Source: a virus. Taken from it: a DNA stretch of 40,065 nt. The notes beneath the pieces were generated by a model. It was not told the DNA's origin, did no database searches, and worked only from the letters and a program-made list of their open reading frames with translations. The stretch lies in IMG/VR virus record IMGVR_UViG_3300034082_002349, positions 1-40,065 of that record. The stretch is one strand, 5' to 3'. Of the stretch, positions 1 to 9,179 are shown in pieces. Positions within the stretch are counted from its first letter, which is position 1; each line of letters begins with the position of its first letter. The translations under genes were made by a program, and so were the position numbers.

Positions 1-575
1 TCACGGGAAATTCCCGCACCTGCTGCATCGACTACACGACCGTGTGTCTTTGCCTTCTTAACTGCACCGTCAAATGACTTGTACAGAGCATCGGCTGAAA
101 GTGATGTGTCACCGTTAAGAATAAGATCTTCGATGTCATTTCCAGCTTGTGTTGCCATCATACGTGCAATATGATCTTCAAGATCTGCACCTTCGATGTT
201 GTCTTCTAGAGACTCAGTTGAAAGTTCCCAGTCCATGCGGAGCTTCTTTGTTGTGAGAGAGATCTTTGAGAATGTTACACCCTGGTTTACAGCTGTGTTT
301 TCTCCTTCGGATGCAAGCTTTACAAGCTTTTCTCCTACTGACATGCGATCAATTTCTGTTGTGTCAGATTTCATACGAACCGTACGTGCAACCTTACCAA
401 TTACGGTAGCATCGAACATATAGTCCAAGAATCTTGCTGATTGTTCTGGGTTTAGAAGTCCACCGTTGCCATTTTCTGAAGCAACATGAACGCCTGAACC
501 ACCTGTTGAAGAACCGAACCCAGTTGATACTGTTGTACCAGCTGCTGCGGCCTTTTCTAATAATTCATTACTCAT
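1..575 (-). CDS. Major capsid protein, HK97 fold (partial, C-terminus off the left edge)
   Basis: An open frame on the minus strand starts with ATG at 575 and runs off the window; about 191 residues are visible. The start has a good ribosome site (AGGTGA about 9 bases upstream). The translation begins MSNELLEKAAAAGTTVS and has the usual N-terminal pattern of HK97-type capsid proteins: a flexible start, then ARFLDYMFDATVIGKVART, KISLTTKKLRMDWELSTE and EDHIARMMATQAGNDIEDL. It lies directly downstream of the protease/scaffold and portal genes, the expected place. The assignment rests on pattern and context; the C-terminal half is not in view. Confidence 0.85.
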   Translation of the reverse strand, partial: MSNELLEKAAAAGTTVSTGFGSSTGGSGVHVASENGNGGLLNPEQSARFLDYMFDATVIGKVARTVRMKSDTTEIDRMSVGEKLVKLASEGENTAVNQGVTFSKISLTTKKLRMDWELSTESLEDNIEGADLEDHIARMMATQAGNDIEDLILNGDTSLSADALYKSFDGAVKKAKTHGRVVDAAGAGISR

Positions 576-596
576 TTTTATTTCACCTACCTTATT

Positions 597-1163
597 TTAG
601 TTAAAGATTTCATTTACGGAACCGAGGAAAGCTCCTGACCATTTTGATTTGGATTTGGTAAACACCTCAGACCCGCCAAGGTCAGAGGACTTCTTAATTG
701 CGGTATCGCCTTCTACGGCATCAACCTGCTTTTGAACACCATCAATGGTGCCCTTTATCTCTGTCACAGCAGCACTAAGTGCGCTGTGCTTTTCTGCCAA
801 CTCAGAAATTCTATCGTCGACGCTCTTGCTGAAAGCTTCTACAGATGTTTTAATTTCTGTAACTTGTGCAGCATTTGCTTCTGTAGCTTTTGTGAGTGTC
901 TCTGCGAAAAAGCCTTTTAGATCGCCTAACATTTTTGCAAAATCAGGTTCATCAACCATAACTTCTACTGTATCGGCTGCTTTTTCAACGTTGTCGGCAG
1001 AGGCTTCTTCAGTTGCAACTTCTGCAACCTCGGATGATTTGTCAAAAAGATCGACATTTGCTTCATCTGCTGCTGGAGCTTCTACGGCTACGGCTTCAGT
1101 TGATTCGATTGTTGCTTCTGCTGTTAAAGCTTTTTCAACATTATCAATGTTTGTATCTGACAT
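597..1163 (-). CDS. Nested scaffold protein from an internal in-frame start
   Basis: Inside the protease gene, codon 263 is ATG (1161-1163) preceded by a perfect AGGAGG (1171-1176) with 7 bases between. This is a better ribosome site than that of the full-length gene. Starting here gives a 188-residue protein (MSDTNIDNVEKALTAEATIE...) with only the acidic, coiled scaffold part. Phage lambda C/Nu3 is the known precedent for a scaffold made from an internal start. That this start is used is inference from the ribosome site. Confidence 0.6.
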   Translation of the reverse strand: MSDTNIDNVEKALTAEATIESTEAVAVEAPAADEANVDLFDKSSEVAEVATEEASADNVEKAADTVEVMVDEPDFAKMLGDLKGFFAETLTKATEANAAQVTEIKTSVEAFSKSVDDRISELAEKHSALSAAVTEIKGTIDGVQKQVDAVEGDTAIKKSSDLGGSEVFTKSKSKWSGAFLGSVNEIFN

Positions 1164-1949
1164 TTTATTACCTCCTTCTACGTTTGCCTGTTTTGCTAAT
1201 TGTGTTTCAGGCAACGGTAATCTTGACTTCTTGAATGAAGCAAGAATCTTATCTATCTCTTTTGACTTATTGATATCTGAACTTTCTACCCAACCGATTA
1301 GCGCAGCTGGTTTTCCAGATATAGGTGAATCAAAAGTTTTTTCTGTGGACATAAACACTGAGTCGCTGTCTTCGCAATAAAAAATATTTTCTGTTACTAC
1401 ATTTGCAGCAAGGCCTTTGTAAATCATCTGTCCGTTAACCTTTTCGATTGACAAAATATTACATAGCTCGTTTGCTGGTGAGTCAACAATTGAAAGCTCA
1501 ACTAGATCATAATCCTTGATAAATCTAACTGCTTCTCCTGTTGCCTTGTTAACTTCGTTGTCTGACTCTTTAATCTTTCCGCCGATTGAAAAACCAGAAA
1601 GAGTGCCATCAAGAACTTTTTCCCAAGTATCTTGTGCACCCTTTGAAATGTATGAAGTTACATAAACGCCATTGTAAAAAGTTTGAGACTTTTGATCGTA
1701 GTAGGTTTCTGGTTTGAATGAAACAACTTTACCTACTGCATTCGACTGATGCATCTCACGGAGATTTCCTCTGAAGTTTTCAAAAGCTTTTACGCTTGCC
1801 TCTGCTGTGACTACATCGCCTGTCTGGTCAACATTGTCTAATGTTGCAAAACCAGATACAGTTCTATTTTCTCGATTGACCTTAGTAAACGGAATCGACA
1901 AATGTAGATTTTCGCCATTACTAGACCAATGGCCTTTTTCAATGTTCAT
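597..1949 (-). CDS. Capsid maturation protease with C-terminal scaffold domain
   Basis: A 450-residue protein. Residues about 15-170 resemble HK97-type prohead proteases (family S78/U35): His67 in REMHQSNAVGKV, Ser120 in LSGFSIGG and Glu150 in LVELSIVDSPAN match the expected catalytic pattern. A linker follows (170-262). From about 263 it is acidic, Ala/Glu/Val-rich and coiled-coil-like (FAETLTKATEANAAQ), typical of a scaffold that is digested after assembly. It sits between portal and capsid genes. ATG at 1949 has only a weak ribosome site; TATAGT lies upstream. A second in-frame start inside the gene is listed separately. Confidence 0.85.
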   Translation of the reverse strand: MNIEKGHWSSNGENLHLSIPFTKVNRENRTVSGFATLDNVDQTGDVVTAEASVKAFENFRGNLREMHQSNAVGKVVSFKPETYYDQKSQTFYNGVYVTSYISKGAQDTWEKVLDGTLSGFSIGGKIKESDNEVNKATGEAVRFIKDYDLVELSIVDSPANELCNILSIEKVNGQMIYKGLAANVVTENIFYCEDSDSVFMSTEKTFDSPISGKPAALIGWVESSDINKSKEIDKILASFKKSRLPLPETQLAKQANVEGGNKMSDTNIDNVEKALTAEATIESTEAVAVEAPAADEANVDLFDKSSEVAEVATEEASADNVEKAADTVEVMVDEPDFAKMLGDLKGFFAETLTKATEANAAQVTEIKTSVEAFSKSVDDRISELAEKHSALSAAVTEIKGTIDGVQKQVDAVEGDTAIKKSSDLGGSEVFTKSKSKWSGAFLGSVNEIFN

Positions 1950-2002
1950 ATGCTTAATTTTAGTGGTTTATCTACTATAACGCAAATAACAGTTGATTAA
2001 AC

Positions 2003-3592
2003 TTATTTGACTTTTGGACCATCGCCCTTGGGGTTTCTGGCCTCTCCGCTTTTATCTGGGGCATTGGCTGATCTTTGTTGATCTCGCTTTTTATTTCCAG
2101 TGGATTTTGCTTTCTGGTCAGCCACCTGCTGTGGCTTTAAATCTACCATTTCGTCCCCGCCGTCAACCGTTGTCATATTCTTTCTAATACGAACTTCGTT
2201 TGGAGTTATTACCTGCATTCTTAAATAAATTTCATCAATACGGCTTTGGGTCTCTTCATCAGTAAGACTGAGCTCGTTGAATTTTAATTGTACGACATCT
2301 GTCTTTTCTGCAATTAAATAATTTAATTTCTTTTCAAGTCTATCCTGTGAAGGTCTACAAACCTGTTCTTTAAATGTCTTGTCCGCATCTCTGGCAGCTG
2401 CTAGGTTAATCCCCTCTGGGATACCTATCTTGCTAATTGGAACACGGTGAGCCAAAAGAATTTCATCTCTATTAGACTTACGATAAATATTAAATGAAGA
2501 CTCTTGCTCTCCTGCTTCAATTGGCTCCATCTTAAATTCTGTTTTTGAATCTGGAGTATCCGCTGGAAGTGGGATATAAAGGGATCTGTGATTCTTGCCT
2601 TTTAGTCCAACCTGGAAAAATTCAAGCAATTTTCTTTCTGACTCTGGTGAAAGCTTTGCTCCTTTTACTGTAATAATATATCTTGGGACCGCCTTGTTTT
2701 CAAAGTAGTCTAAGTTGTATCTTCCAGCAAATTCGTTTCCTGCCAGCGCTTGTTGTGCTGCAATAATATCTGGGACTCCGTAGTAGTTATTCATTGGAGT
2801 GTATTTCTTTAAATGTATAATTTCATTTGGTCGATCTTCTTGACCAGCAATTGGGCTTGGTGTTTCAAGGTCTCCAAAATTTCGGAAGTAAACCGCCTTG
2901 CCATAAAGCAATTGAATAAATCCATCACGTAATCTGCGTACACGCATTGTCTTGGCTGGTATGTGGCCTATGTAGCCTATGTCCCCAGCAGTTGTACGTC
3001 CAATCTCTATGTAGCCGTTTCCAGTCGCCTCAAGGTCTGTGTAGGCCTTTATAAGGGTCTCTGTAAACGACTCCTCTTCGTTACAATCATCAAGCCAGCG
3101 ATCTAGCTGTGTTTTAATTCTATCAATTTTTGCACGTGCTCTGTCGACCTGCTTTTGATCGGTTATGGCATCCATTGCATCTTTTGCTTTTGATGTCTCC
3201 GTAAACATATATCCTAGACCAACAATATTAGAAACCTTTGCATTAATTGCTGCGTAATTGTATGTTGAAACTTCATATATTTTTGAAAGATATTCTAAAT
3301 TATAAGTTGGCTCGACAAGGTCAAATAAAGCATATCCGCTAATTGCTTGCTGCAAAAGGTTTTGTTGTGTTCCTGCGCCGTCGACTCCTACAAAAGCCTT
3401 TGAAAAATCACGATTAATTTTGCGCTTAAAGTTTGTGCCAAGGCCTCTAAGTTTTTTAATTTCCTCTAAGCCTATTTTAAATGGGTCTTCTGACTCTTCT
3501 GCTTTTTGAAAATGAAACCAGTCAGATGTATTTGAAATGTCAATTGTATTGGAAGAGTTGTCGTCTTCTAAAACTTCTATGTTGCGTGTCAT
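2003..3592 (-). CDS. Portal protein
   Basis: A 529-residue protein resembling the PBSX/HK97-type phage portal family: an N-terminal mixed region, EYLSKIYEVSTYNYAAINAKVSNIVG, the core ATGNGYIEIGRTTAGDIGYI with PAKTMRVRR, GVPDIIAAQQALAGNEFAGRYN, and HRVPISKIG late in the protein. The C-terminus is basic and low-complexity (KPQQVADQKAKSTGNKKRDQQ). The ATG overlaps the stop of the upstream gene (ATGA), so the two are translationally coupled. It precedes the protease and capsid genes, the normal head-gene order. Confidence 0.85.
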   Translation of the reverse strand: MTRNIEVLEDDNSSNTIDISNTSDWFHFQKAEESEDPFKIGLEEIKKLRGLGTNFKRKINRDFSKAFVGVDGAGTQQNLLQQAISGYALFDLVEPTYNLEYLSKIYEVSTYNYAAINAKVSNIVGLGYMFTETSKAKDAMDAITDQKQVDRARAKIDRIKTQLDRWLDDCNEEESFTETLIKAYTDLEATGNGYIEIGRTTAGDIGYIGHIPAKTMRVRRLRDGFIQLLYGKAVYFRNFGDLETPSPIAGQEDRPNEIIHLKKYTPMNNYYGVPDIIAAQQALAGNEFAGRYNLDYFENKAVPRYIITVKGAKLSPESERKLLEFFQVGLKGKNHRSLYIPLPADTPDSKTEFKMEPIEAGEQESSFNIYRKSNRDEILLAHRVPISKIGIPEGINLAAARDADKTFKEQVCRPSQDRLEKKLNYLIAEKTDVVQLKFNELSLTDEETQSRIDEIYLRMQVITPNEVRIRKNMTTVDGGDEMVDLKPQQVADQKAKSTGNKKRDQQRSANAPDKSGEARNPKGDGPKVK

Positions 3593-3927
3593 TGTACTTT
3601 ACCACCTCTTGATACGGAGTCTTTATAGATTCCTATGTCGTATGGATCTGGGGGAAGTCCCCATCTAAGTCTTTGTTCTTGCTCTTCAAGCTCTTCGTCA
3701 TTGATCTTTCTTCTCCCAGAAAGAAATTTAGGCTGGCCCTCATGAATACCGTATGAGCGAACTTCTCTAGCCAAAGCATCGATTCTGGATCTATTGCCTT
3801 TGATTGATGTGATCGAAAGAAAATTGCCATCATCATCCCCAATCCATCTGCCATCAGGCATTTCCCACACATAGATTCCTAGGGTTGTCTCTTCAACAAT
3901 CCTGGTATTTTTATTTAAGATATCCAT
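3589..3927 (-). CDS. Conserved-looking hypothetical protein upstream of portal
   Basis: I do not recognise a family. ATG at 3927 gives 112 residues (MDILNKNTRIVEETTLGIY...); a TTG nine bases upstream would add three. The N-terminal part looks like a small beta domain (GIYVWEMPDGRWIGDDDGNFLSI); the rest is charged (GRRKINDEELEEQEQRLRW). The stop overlaps the portal start (ATGA). A TATATAAT sequence lies just upstream (about 3944-3950) and could be a -10 element for the head-gene unit. A role in head or connector assembly is possible from position only. Confidence 0.65.
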   Translation of the reverse strand: MDILNKNTRIVEETTLGIYVWEMPDGRWIGDDDGNFLSITSIKGNRSRIDALAREVRSYGIHEGQPKFLSGRRKINDEELEEQEQRLRWGLPPDPYDIGIYKDSVSRGGKVQ

Positions 3928-3989
3928 AGACCACAATCATACCATTATATAAGACCAAAGTCCAGATTTGTGACAAAGAAATGCAATAT

Positions 3990-5795
3990 TTAAAGGCTTA
4001 TTGACAAAGACTCTACAGAAGTCAATGTGAAGGGGGTAAAGTTATTCCCAGTTGTTGCTTCAAGGATGGTCATACTTGTGTCGTTTACTGTATTTACAAT
4101 ATTTCCAGTATAGAGCAGGTAATGATTTAATACTTTGGCCTCTGATAGAGCAGATTCATATATGGCCAGGTTGTTATACATATGGCCTATGCCGTATTTT
4201 GAGTCAGACTGATTTTGATTAAATTTAAGATTTGTCGCATCAGAGGTAAAGGTGATTACAATATGATGAGGTAGGCCTATTGCTAGAAAATCAAATACAT
4301 TTGTAGAAGATGTCCTATTTATACCATTTACGTATATTGATGCAATTGCTGTTTTTGATATTGCTCCTAGGGATGACCATTCGTATATCTTTGAAGATGC
4401 CGAGACTAAAACATTTTCTCCAGATTCTGGTGTGAATATCATTTCTACTGATCTTACTGGAGGTATATTGTTTAATGAGAATCCATGGCCAGCATACATC
4501 CTTAATCCATTGTTTTTATTATAAGACAAAATTCTACTGTTGCTCTTAGGCAAAGCATAATCAAAGCTTGAAGATACATAATACCCAGAGTTATCTCCAT
4601 AAAAGTTTTTTGAGCTATAGAACATGATTTCTAAATTTTTTAATATAGGCTGATACTTACTTGTATCGTCTGACGACATTGTAACCCTAATGTATATAAC
4701 GGTTCCTATTTTATTACTGTTTTTATTAAAGTATGGCATTGGGCTTCCATTTTTACATTCCGCCCATTCTTCTCCGCTTATTTTTACCTCTACTTTTATA
4801 CCTTTTACATCATTTGACCAGTGTATTTGGCTAGTTGATATATCTAAGTAGTCTGGAACAATAAAGTAGTCCGTGAATGAATGAGTTGCGGCTACTGATA
4901 TTTCTGTTTTTGGGAAATAAATATATGATCCATCATTAGACACAGATATTCCACTTCCAATAACATCAGACCAAGATTTAGAGCCTGGGTAGGAAAATTT
5001 AAATTTAGGCTTTATCGGGAAAGAGTTCATGCTAAACATGTATCCGCCATCTGCATCAACTATTTGCGAGGAGTTGATTTCCTTTATTCCTTCAGTGTAA
5101 TGCTTTTTAATTTGGCTATCTGAAAGATTAAATTTATAAAAACCAACACAATCAATTACAAATTTACCATCTGCTGAGCCTGTTTTAAAATCTATATCTG
5201 AGTTAGAAAACCTGTATCCTTCTGTTGATACAGAATCTACTATGTAACCATTTACATAAAGAGAAATTGAGTCATTCTGATAAACACCAGCAACATACAA
5301 TGACTCTGTGTTCGAAACTGTGTGCTGCACTTCTATAGAACCAATTCTAAAAACAATATTTCCATTTTCATAAAAAAGTCCTGTATTAATTGATGTGTCT
5401 GCAACTATTGTTATATCGTTTTCAAGTGTGGGCAAAAGACACCAAGCTTCAATTGTAAATGAGTCATCGCTGTTATATTCGTTTGCAATTCCTCTTGGTG
5501 TATAGTGAACTTCTGTGTCTGAGAGTATCTGTGTCCCTCTTATCCCGCCAGAAATTAAAGGCATTAGCTCTTTGTTTGAAGTGTTTACCGCATAGCCATC
5601 ATTAACATTTCCAGAATAATCATAAACTGGAAGTCCGCTAAGGGCAGAATATGTGAGGCCACTGTCTTTTAAAGCCTGGTATGTTGCAAATTGTGAGATT
5701 ATTCCAGAGTATGATCCAACGCTTCCAGATCTAACTTCATCTAATAAATAGAACGATGTTGGATGGTCATTTAAGACTACGCTTTTATATGACAT
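3990..5795 (-). CDS. LamG/concanavalin-A-like adhesin (tail or appendage protein)
   Basis: A 601-residue protein with two regions like LamG/laminin-G lectin folds: residues about 100-235 (DDSFTIEAWCLLP ... ESLYVAGVYQNDSISLYVNG ... DCVGFYKFNLSDSQIKKHY) and about 430-585 (RSVEMIFTPE ... HHIVITFTSD ... MYNNLAIYESALSEAKVLNHY). Such domains often bind carbohydrate. The N-terminus (MSYKSVVLNDHPTSFYLLDE) is a common start of this class of phage surface protein. It is the last adhesin before the head genes. Receptor binding is inferred from the fold; it could also decorate the capsid. Confidence 0.7.
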   Translation of the reverse strand: MSYKSVVLNDHPTSFYLLDEVRSGSVGSYSGIISQFATYQALKDSGLTYSALSGLPVYDYSGNVNDGYAVNTSNKELMPLISGGIRGTQILSDTEVHYTPRGIANEYNSDDSFTIEAWCLLPTLENDITIVADTSINTGLFYENGNIVFRIGSIEVQHTVSNTESLYVAGVYQNDSISLYVNGYIVDSVSTEGYRFSNSDIDFKTGSADGKFVIDCVGFYKFNLSDSQIKKHYTEGIKEINSSQIVDADGGYMFSMNSFPIKPKFKFSYPGSKSWSDVIGSGISVSNDGSYIYFPKTEISVAATHSFTDYFIVPDYLDISTSQIHWSNDVKGIKVEVKISGEEWAECKNGSPMPYFNKNSNKIGTVIYIRVTMSSDDTSKYQPILKNLEIMFYSSKNFYGDNSGYYVSSSFDYALPKSNSRILSYNKNNGLRMYAGHGFSLNNIPPVRSVEMIFTPESGENVLVSASSKIYEWSSLGAISKTAIASIYVNGINRTSSTNVFDFLAIGLPHHIVITFTSDATNLKFNQNQSDSKYGIGHMYNNLAIYESALSEAKVLNHYLLYTGNIVNTVNDTSMTILEATTGNNFTPFTLTSVESLSISL

Positions 5796-5802
5796 CCAAG
5801 AC

Positions 5803-6930
5803 CTACTGCTCTTCTAGTGTTTTTACTCTTGCTGTGAGTTCTTGTACCGCTTTAATTAATGGCGAAATAAACTCTTCGTATCTCAATGCCTGTTGACCCT
5901 CTGGGTCGGCGACATCCGATATCACCCATCCGCCAAAGTCTGCTACTCCAGCAGCATCTAATACTGATTTAACTTCTTGTGCAATTAAGCCATAATGCGT
6001 TCTACTTCCATCTATCTTATTATACTTAACAGGATTAAGGTTATTTATAAAATCTAAACCAAGGTCTGACGTGATTATGTTTTCTTTTGTTCTTGCATCA
6101 GATATTACTGTGGCTGCAGAATTTAAATATATATTTTTCCAGCCTCTTGTTGTGCGCTGGTCTCCAGCATTTAATGGCCCCAAGAGACCTAGTGTAAATT
6201 GATTTGTAGCTAAAGGAAACCAATTAGAGTTAACTCCAATTGGTGAAATATCTGTCGCTGCATAATTTAATGAAATTCTTGTAGCAATAGGATCTATGTT
6301 TGCATTTGTTCCAGCTGGTCCAGCTGGTCCTGTTGCACCTGGTAAACCATCAGCTCCACGGGGAATCGTAAAGTTTAAAACTACATCGCTAGTTGTGCCA
6401 GAATTTGTTACTACAGCATTTGTGCCAGCGGCTGAAGTTGTAACTGTTGGGGCCACTGTTATTGTTGCTGCCGCATCTCCTTTAGGCCCAGATGCGCCAG
6501 TATCACCTTTGGCACCAGTTAGCCCTGTGTCTCCACGAGGAATTGTAAAGTTTATTGTTTGAGAAGGAGCGGTTCCAGTTATGGTTACCTGTGGCTGTGT
6601 GCCAGCTGCTCCTGCTGATACAGTTCCAACGCTTAACACGTTTGCTGGTCCTGGCCCGCCCAGAACGCCGTCTACTCCTCTTGGAATATTAAATGTTAGT
6701 GATTGTGAGGGCGCTGTTCCACTAATAGTTACTGAGGCGCTCTGCCCAGGATTAATAGTGTTTGTAGCAGCAACAGTTAATACGTTTGCTGGTCCTGTCG
6801 CTCCCTGTGGCCCAGGGTTTGCTGCAATGAATGCAGCTATGTCTGTTCCTAAAGCGCCCAAGTCCCTAGGTACATCGGGAGAGTCCGTGTAGCTTGGGAA
6901 ACGCCATCCATTAACACCTGTTGTTGCCAT
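5803..6930 (-). CDS. Collagen-like tail spike/fibre with S74 intramolecular chaperone
   Basis: A 375-residue protein. Short Gly-X-Y runs (GPQGATGPAN, GDTGLTGAKGDTGASGPKGD, GLPGATGPAGPAG) alternate with beta repeats of the type SVTISGTAPSQSLTFNIPRG. The last 99 residues are a peptidase S74 (endosialidase-type) chaperone domain: SDARTKEN with the Ser277/Lys282 dyad, then THYGLIAQEVKSVL and a C-terminal coiled helix. S74 domains trimerise the fibre and then cut themselves off, in family knowledge. There is no ribosome site, but TATAAT lies exactly 6 bases before ATG (6937-6942), so a leaderless transcript is possible. Hydroxylase genes follow immediately upstream. Confidence 0.85.
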   Translation of the reverse strand: MATTGVNGWRFPSYTDSPDVPRDLGALGTDIAAFIAANPGPQGATGPANVLTVAATNTINPGQSASVTISGTAPSQSLTFNIPRGVDGVLGGPGPANVLSVGTVSAGAAGTQPQVTITGTAPSQTINFTIPRGDTGLTGAKGDTGASGPKGDAAATITVAPTVTTSAAGTNAVVTNSGTTSDVVLNFTIPRGADGLPGATGPAGPAGTNANIDPIATRISLNYAATDISPIGVNSNWFPLATNQFTLGLLGPLNAGDQRTTRGWKNIYLNSAATVISDARTKENIITSDLGLDFINNLNPVKYNKIDGSRTHYGLIAQEVKSVLDAAGVADFGGWVISDVADPEGQQALRYEEFISPLIKAVQELTARVKTLEEQ

Positions 6931-6937
6931 TTTTTAA

Positions 6938-7600
6938 TTATACCACTTTACTGTTATATACAGACAGGTGTGAGGTATACCTATCTCCAGAAATAACGTC
7001 ATTTACTTTATGCAGGTATGGTTCTTTGCTTGGGAAAATAAGCAAGCTTCCTTCTTCTGGCTTTATTGATATGCCGTGATTTGGAAACTCAATTTCCCCA
7101 CCCTCATAATCTGAGTTTAGATAAGATATCATAGAAAATGCAAGGTCGCTATCTCCGTCATAGTTATCGCAATGAGGTCCCATTCCTGGCCCTGTCCATC
7201 TTCTTACTGGAATCTCGCTTGTCATTAAACTATATCTTGATGGGTCTAAGTTATGGTTAGCCAAGTACTGATTAAGACACATTTCAAATGCCATCTCAAG
7301 ACTATTTTTAATATACAAAATCTTTTGATCAAGTCTTCCATTATCAATTTTATTTTTAACATTATTAGTTATTATATTTTTGTTTTTACCATATACGACT
7401 GCGGGATTATCGCTTGCTATCCAAGGGCTCCACTGAGTTATTGTTTGGTGACTTCTTTCATCAAGGTCAACTTCGTTGATAAACTCTAGCAATTCTTTTG
7501 GATAGCTAATAACATTTTTAAAATACCAAATGCTGCTCGACAACTGTTTCAATATAAACATGTGGTACATATCTTCTGGGTTGAAGTCTTTGCTACTCAT
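6938..7600 (-). CDS. 2-oxoglutarate/Fe(II) oxygenase, prolyl-4-hydroxylase-like
   Basis: ATG at 7600 overlaps the upstream stop (TAATG), giving 220 residues. The C-terminal half carries the double-stranded beta-helix signature: GPHCDNYDGDSDLAFSMISY (HxD), YLNSDYEGGEIEFPNHG, KPEEGSLLIFPS, the distal His in PYLHKVNDV and the 2OG-binding Arg in SGDRYTSHLSVY. All metal ligands are present. Family members hydroxylate protein side chains or small molecules using 2-oxoglutarate and O2. It is first of the cassette next to the collagen-like spike. The substrate is not known; proline in the phage's own fibres is my hypothesis. Confidence 0.85.
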   Translation of the reverse strand: MSSKDFNPEDMYHMFILKQLSSSIWYFKNVISYPKELLEFINEVDLDERSHQTITQWSPWIASDNPAVVYGKNKNIITNNVKNKIDNGRLDQKILYIKNSLEMAFEMCLNQYLANHNLDPSRYSLMTSEIPVRRWTGPGMGPHCDNYDGDSDLAFSMISYLNSDYEGGEIEFPNHGISIKPEEGSLLIFPSKEPYLHKVNDVISGDRYTSHLSVYNSKVV

Positions 7601-8358
7601 TAATTTCCCTCTACTTCTGATGCAGGGATTATGGCTCCGTCTGGGGATAGTCTTAGACCTTTGTCTCTGATATCTTTCCATTCTTCTTGTTCGCCCTTTT
7701 GCATTGCTCTTACTCCAGCTAGCTCTTCTGCCCAAGCGGCTCTTACATCTTCTGGATAATCTGATTCTTCTCTATCATCCCAAAAAGATCCAAGTGTATA
7801 TCTTGCAGCTTTTTTAACAACTGTAACTTCGTGCATGTTCTTGTGGCCACCATGGAATATTAAAAATGAACCAGCTTTTGGAACAACTTCCAAAGGAATC
7901 TCTCCGTGCTTTGCATCAAACTTTAAAGTACCGCCTTCAAAGTCGTCATTTAAATAAAGGAACCCAGCGTATCTACTTCTTGTAAATGCACCCATATTTC
8001 CTTCGTGATCGCTATTGTCTGAGTGCTTCGGGGCAAATGCTCCTGGAAGCCATCTTTGAACATGGAAGCTAATTTGCGACATATCTTCAAATGATTTATT
8101 TGCCACATCCGCAGCCGATTGTCTAAAGCGATTTTTTAAATCAGTAAACCAAGTTGGGCTAAGATTAAACTCTTGTAAGATTGGCTCTCCGTCATATGGA
8201 TATCTTGCAGAGGATGACTCATAGAAAGATATTCCTTTCCAGTAGCCTTCTTCATTTTGCTCAAGCTTATTTAATAGTCCAATGACTGATGAGCACTCTT
8301 CTTTTGTTATATAGTCTTCATACAGAAAAATGTCTTCTGTTAGCTTTGTTAATTTCAT
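7600..8358 (-). CDS. 2-oxoglutarate/Fe(II) oxygenase, prolyl-4-hydroxylase-like
   Basis: A 252-residue protein with FAPKHSDNSDHEGNMG (HxD), YLNDDFEGGTLKFDAKHGE, VVPKAGSFLIFHGGHKNMHEVTVV (distal His) and ARYTLGSFWDDRE (Arg). A charged tail of about 60 residues after the fold (AWAEELAGVRAMQKGEQEEWKDI) is not part of the core domain. ATG at 8358 overlaps the upstream stop (TAATG) and has a GAGGGA ribosome site. It differs clearly from the flanking oxygenases, so the cassette holds diverged paralogues rather than recent duplicates. Confidence 0.85.
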   Translation of the reverse strand: MKLTKLTEDIFLYEDYITKEECSSVIGLLNKLEQNEEGYWKGISFYESSSARYPYDGEPILQEFNLSPTWFTDLKNRFRQSAADVANKSFEDMSQISFHVQRWLPGAFAPKHSDNSDHEGNMGAFTRSRYAGFLYLNDDFEGGTLKFDAKHGEIPLEVVPKAGSFLIFHGGHKNMHEVTVVKKAARYTLGSFWDDREESDYPEDVRAAWAEELAGVRAMQKGEQEEWKDIRDKGLRLSPDGAIIPASEVEGN

Positions 8359-9179
8359 TACATTCCCTCACTTGGACCATTTTTATTTCCAGTCAGATCA
8401 TCATACTCTGTAGGAATTCCGTCCTGAAGATATTTCATGTTTCTTGGATTATCATACTCTAGTCTTTTAAATTCTTTTTTCATCCAGTTTGCTGCACCCA
8501 TTTGCTTTTGTTTTGCAAGCCAGTCAGGATGTCCATCATACGGATACATTACAAAGTTTCTAACAAAGAACTTTTCTCCACCATGAATAGTCTTTACTCC
8601 ATGAAAATATGGTGCGTCTGATGGAAATACAAGGATGTCTCCTGCTTGTGGCTTATGATTTATTAAATTGCCATCTACAAAAAATTCAATGTCTCCGCCT
8701 TGATAGTCATCATTTATGTACATTGTGCATGTTAGCTGAAATTTTGAACCAGGCATATCTCTTTCAGATATAATAAAATCAGTGTGATATTGCATTGTCA
8801 TCTTGTTGTTCAATACATCTACTTGGTCTCTGTATTTAGAAAAAGAGCATCCGCTAAAATGCCATCCTGGCTTAAGCTCTATGTTGTGTCTTTGAATATA
8901 GTCGTTTAAAACTAAATCGTATGCTTTTTGTACTTGATCGGCAAAATCTTTTTCTTCAACAAACATTGCATCTTCAGAGACATCTTTTATCTCTGCAGGA
9001 TCTTTGACCTGAGAGTATGTTCCAAAATGAGCCCACGGATCCCATGATCTTAAATAATGCTTTCCTTCTGAAGTCTGTTCAGACTTTTTCATCGTTTCAT
9101 AAAGCTTTTGTGGATCAGACAAAACATTTCGGTAAACGTCTACTTTTGGATATAATTCTACATACTCTAAATTGCTCAT
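8358..9179 (-). CDS. 2-oxoglutarate/Fe(II) oxygenase, prolyl-4-hydroxylase-like
   Basis: ATG at 9179 overlaps the upstream TGA (ATGA), giving 273 residues (MSNLEYVELYPKVDVYRN...). Signature: MQYHTDFIISERDMPGSK (HxD), MYINDDYQGGDIEFFVDG, KPQAGDILVFPSDAPYFHGV (distal His) and GGEKFFVRNFVMYP. The C-terminal extension is basic and includes WLAKQKQMGAANWMKKEFKRL. It is part of an uninterrupted, coupled set of hydroxylase genes, which suggests stoichiometric co-expression. The substrate cannot be read from sequence. Confidence 0.85.
   Translation of the reverse strand: MSNLEYVELYPKVDVYRNVLSDPQKLYETMKKSEQTSEGKHYLRSWDPWAHFGTYSQVKDPAEIKDVSEDAMFVEEKDFADQVQKAYDLVLNDYIQRHNIELKPGWHFSGCSFSKYRDQVDVLNNKMTMQYHTDFIISERDMPGSKFQLTCTMYINDDYQGGDIEFFVDGNLINHKPQAGDILVFPSDAPYFHGVKTIHGGEKFFVRNFVMYPYDGHPDWLAKQKQMGAANWMKKEFKRLEYDNPRNMKYLQDGIPTEYDDLTGNKNGPSEGM

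Noticed and set aside
1140-1165. TGTCAG at the internal scaffold start as another PafBC-type promoter
   Set aside because: The hexamer 10 bp downstream is TGATAA, which does not fit TANNNT; the TGTCAG simply encodes Met-Ser.
7601-7735. N-terminal extension of the first hydroxylase
   Set aside because: The Arg-rich extension is an out-of-frame copy of the upstream gene's end; ATG 7600 overlaps that gene's stop (TAATG), and the protein from there starts like its family.
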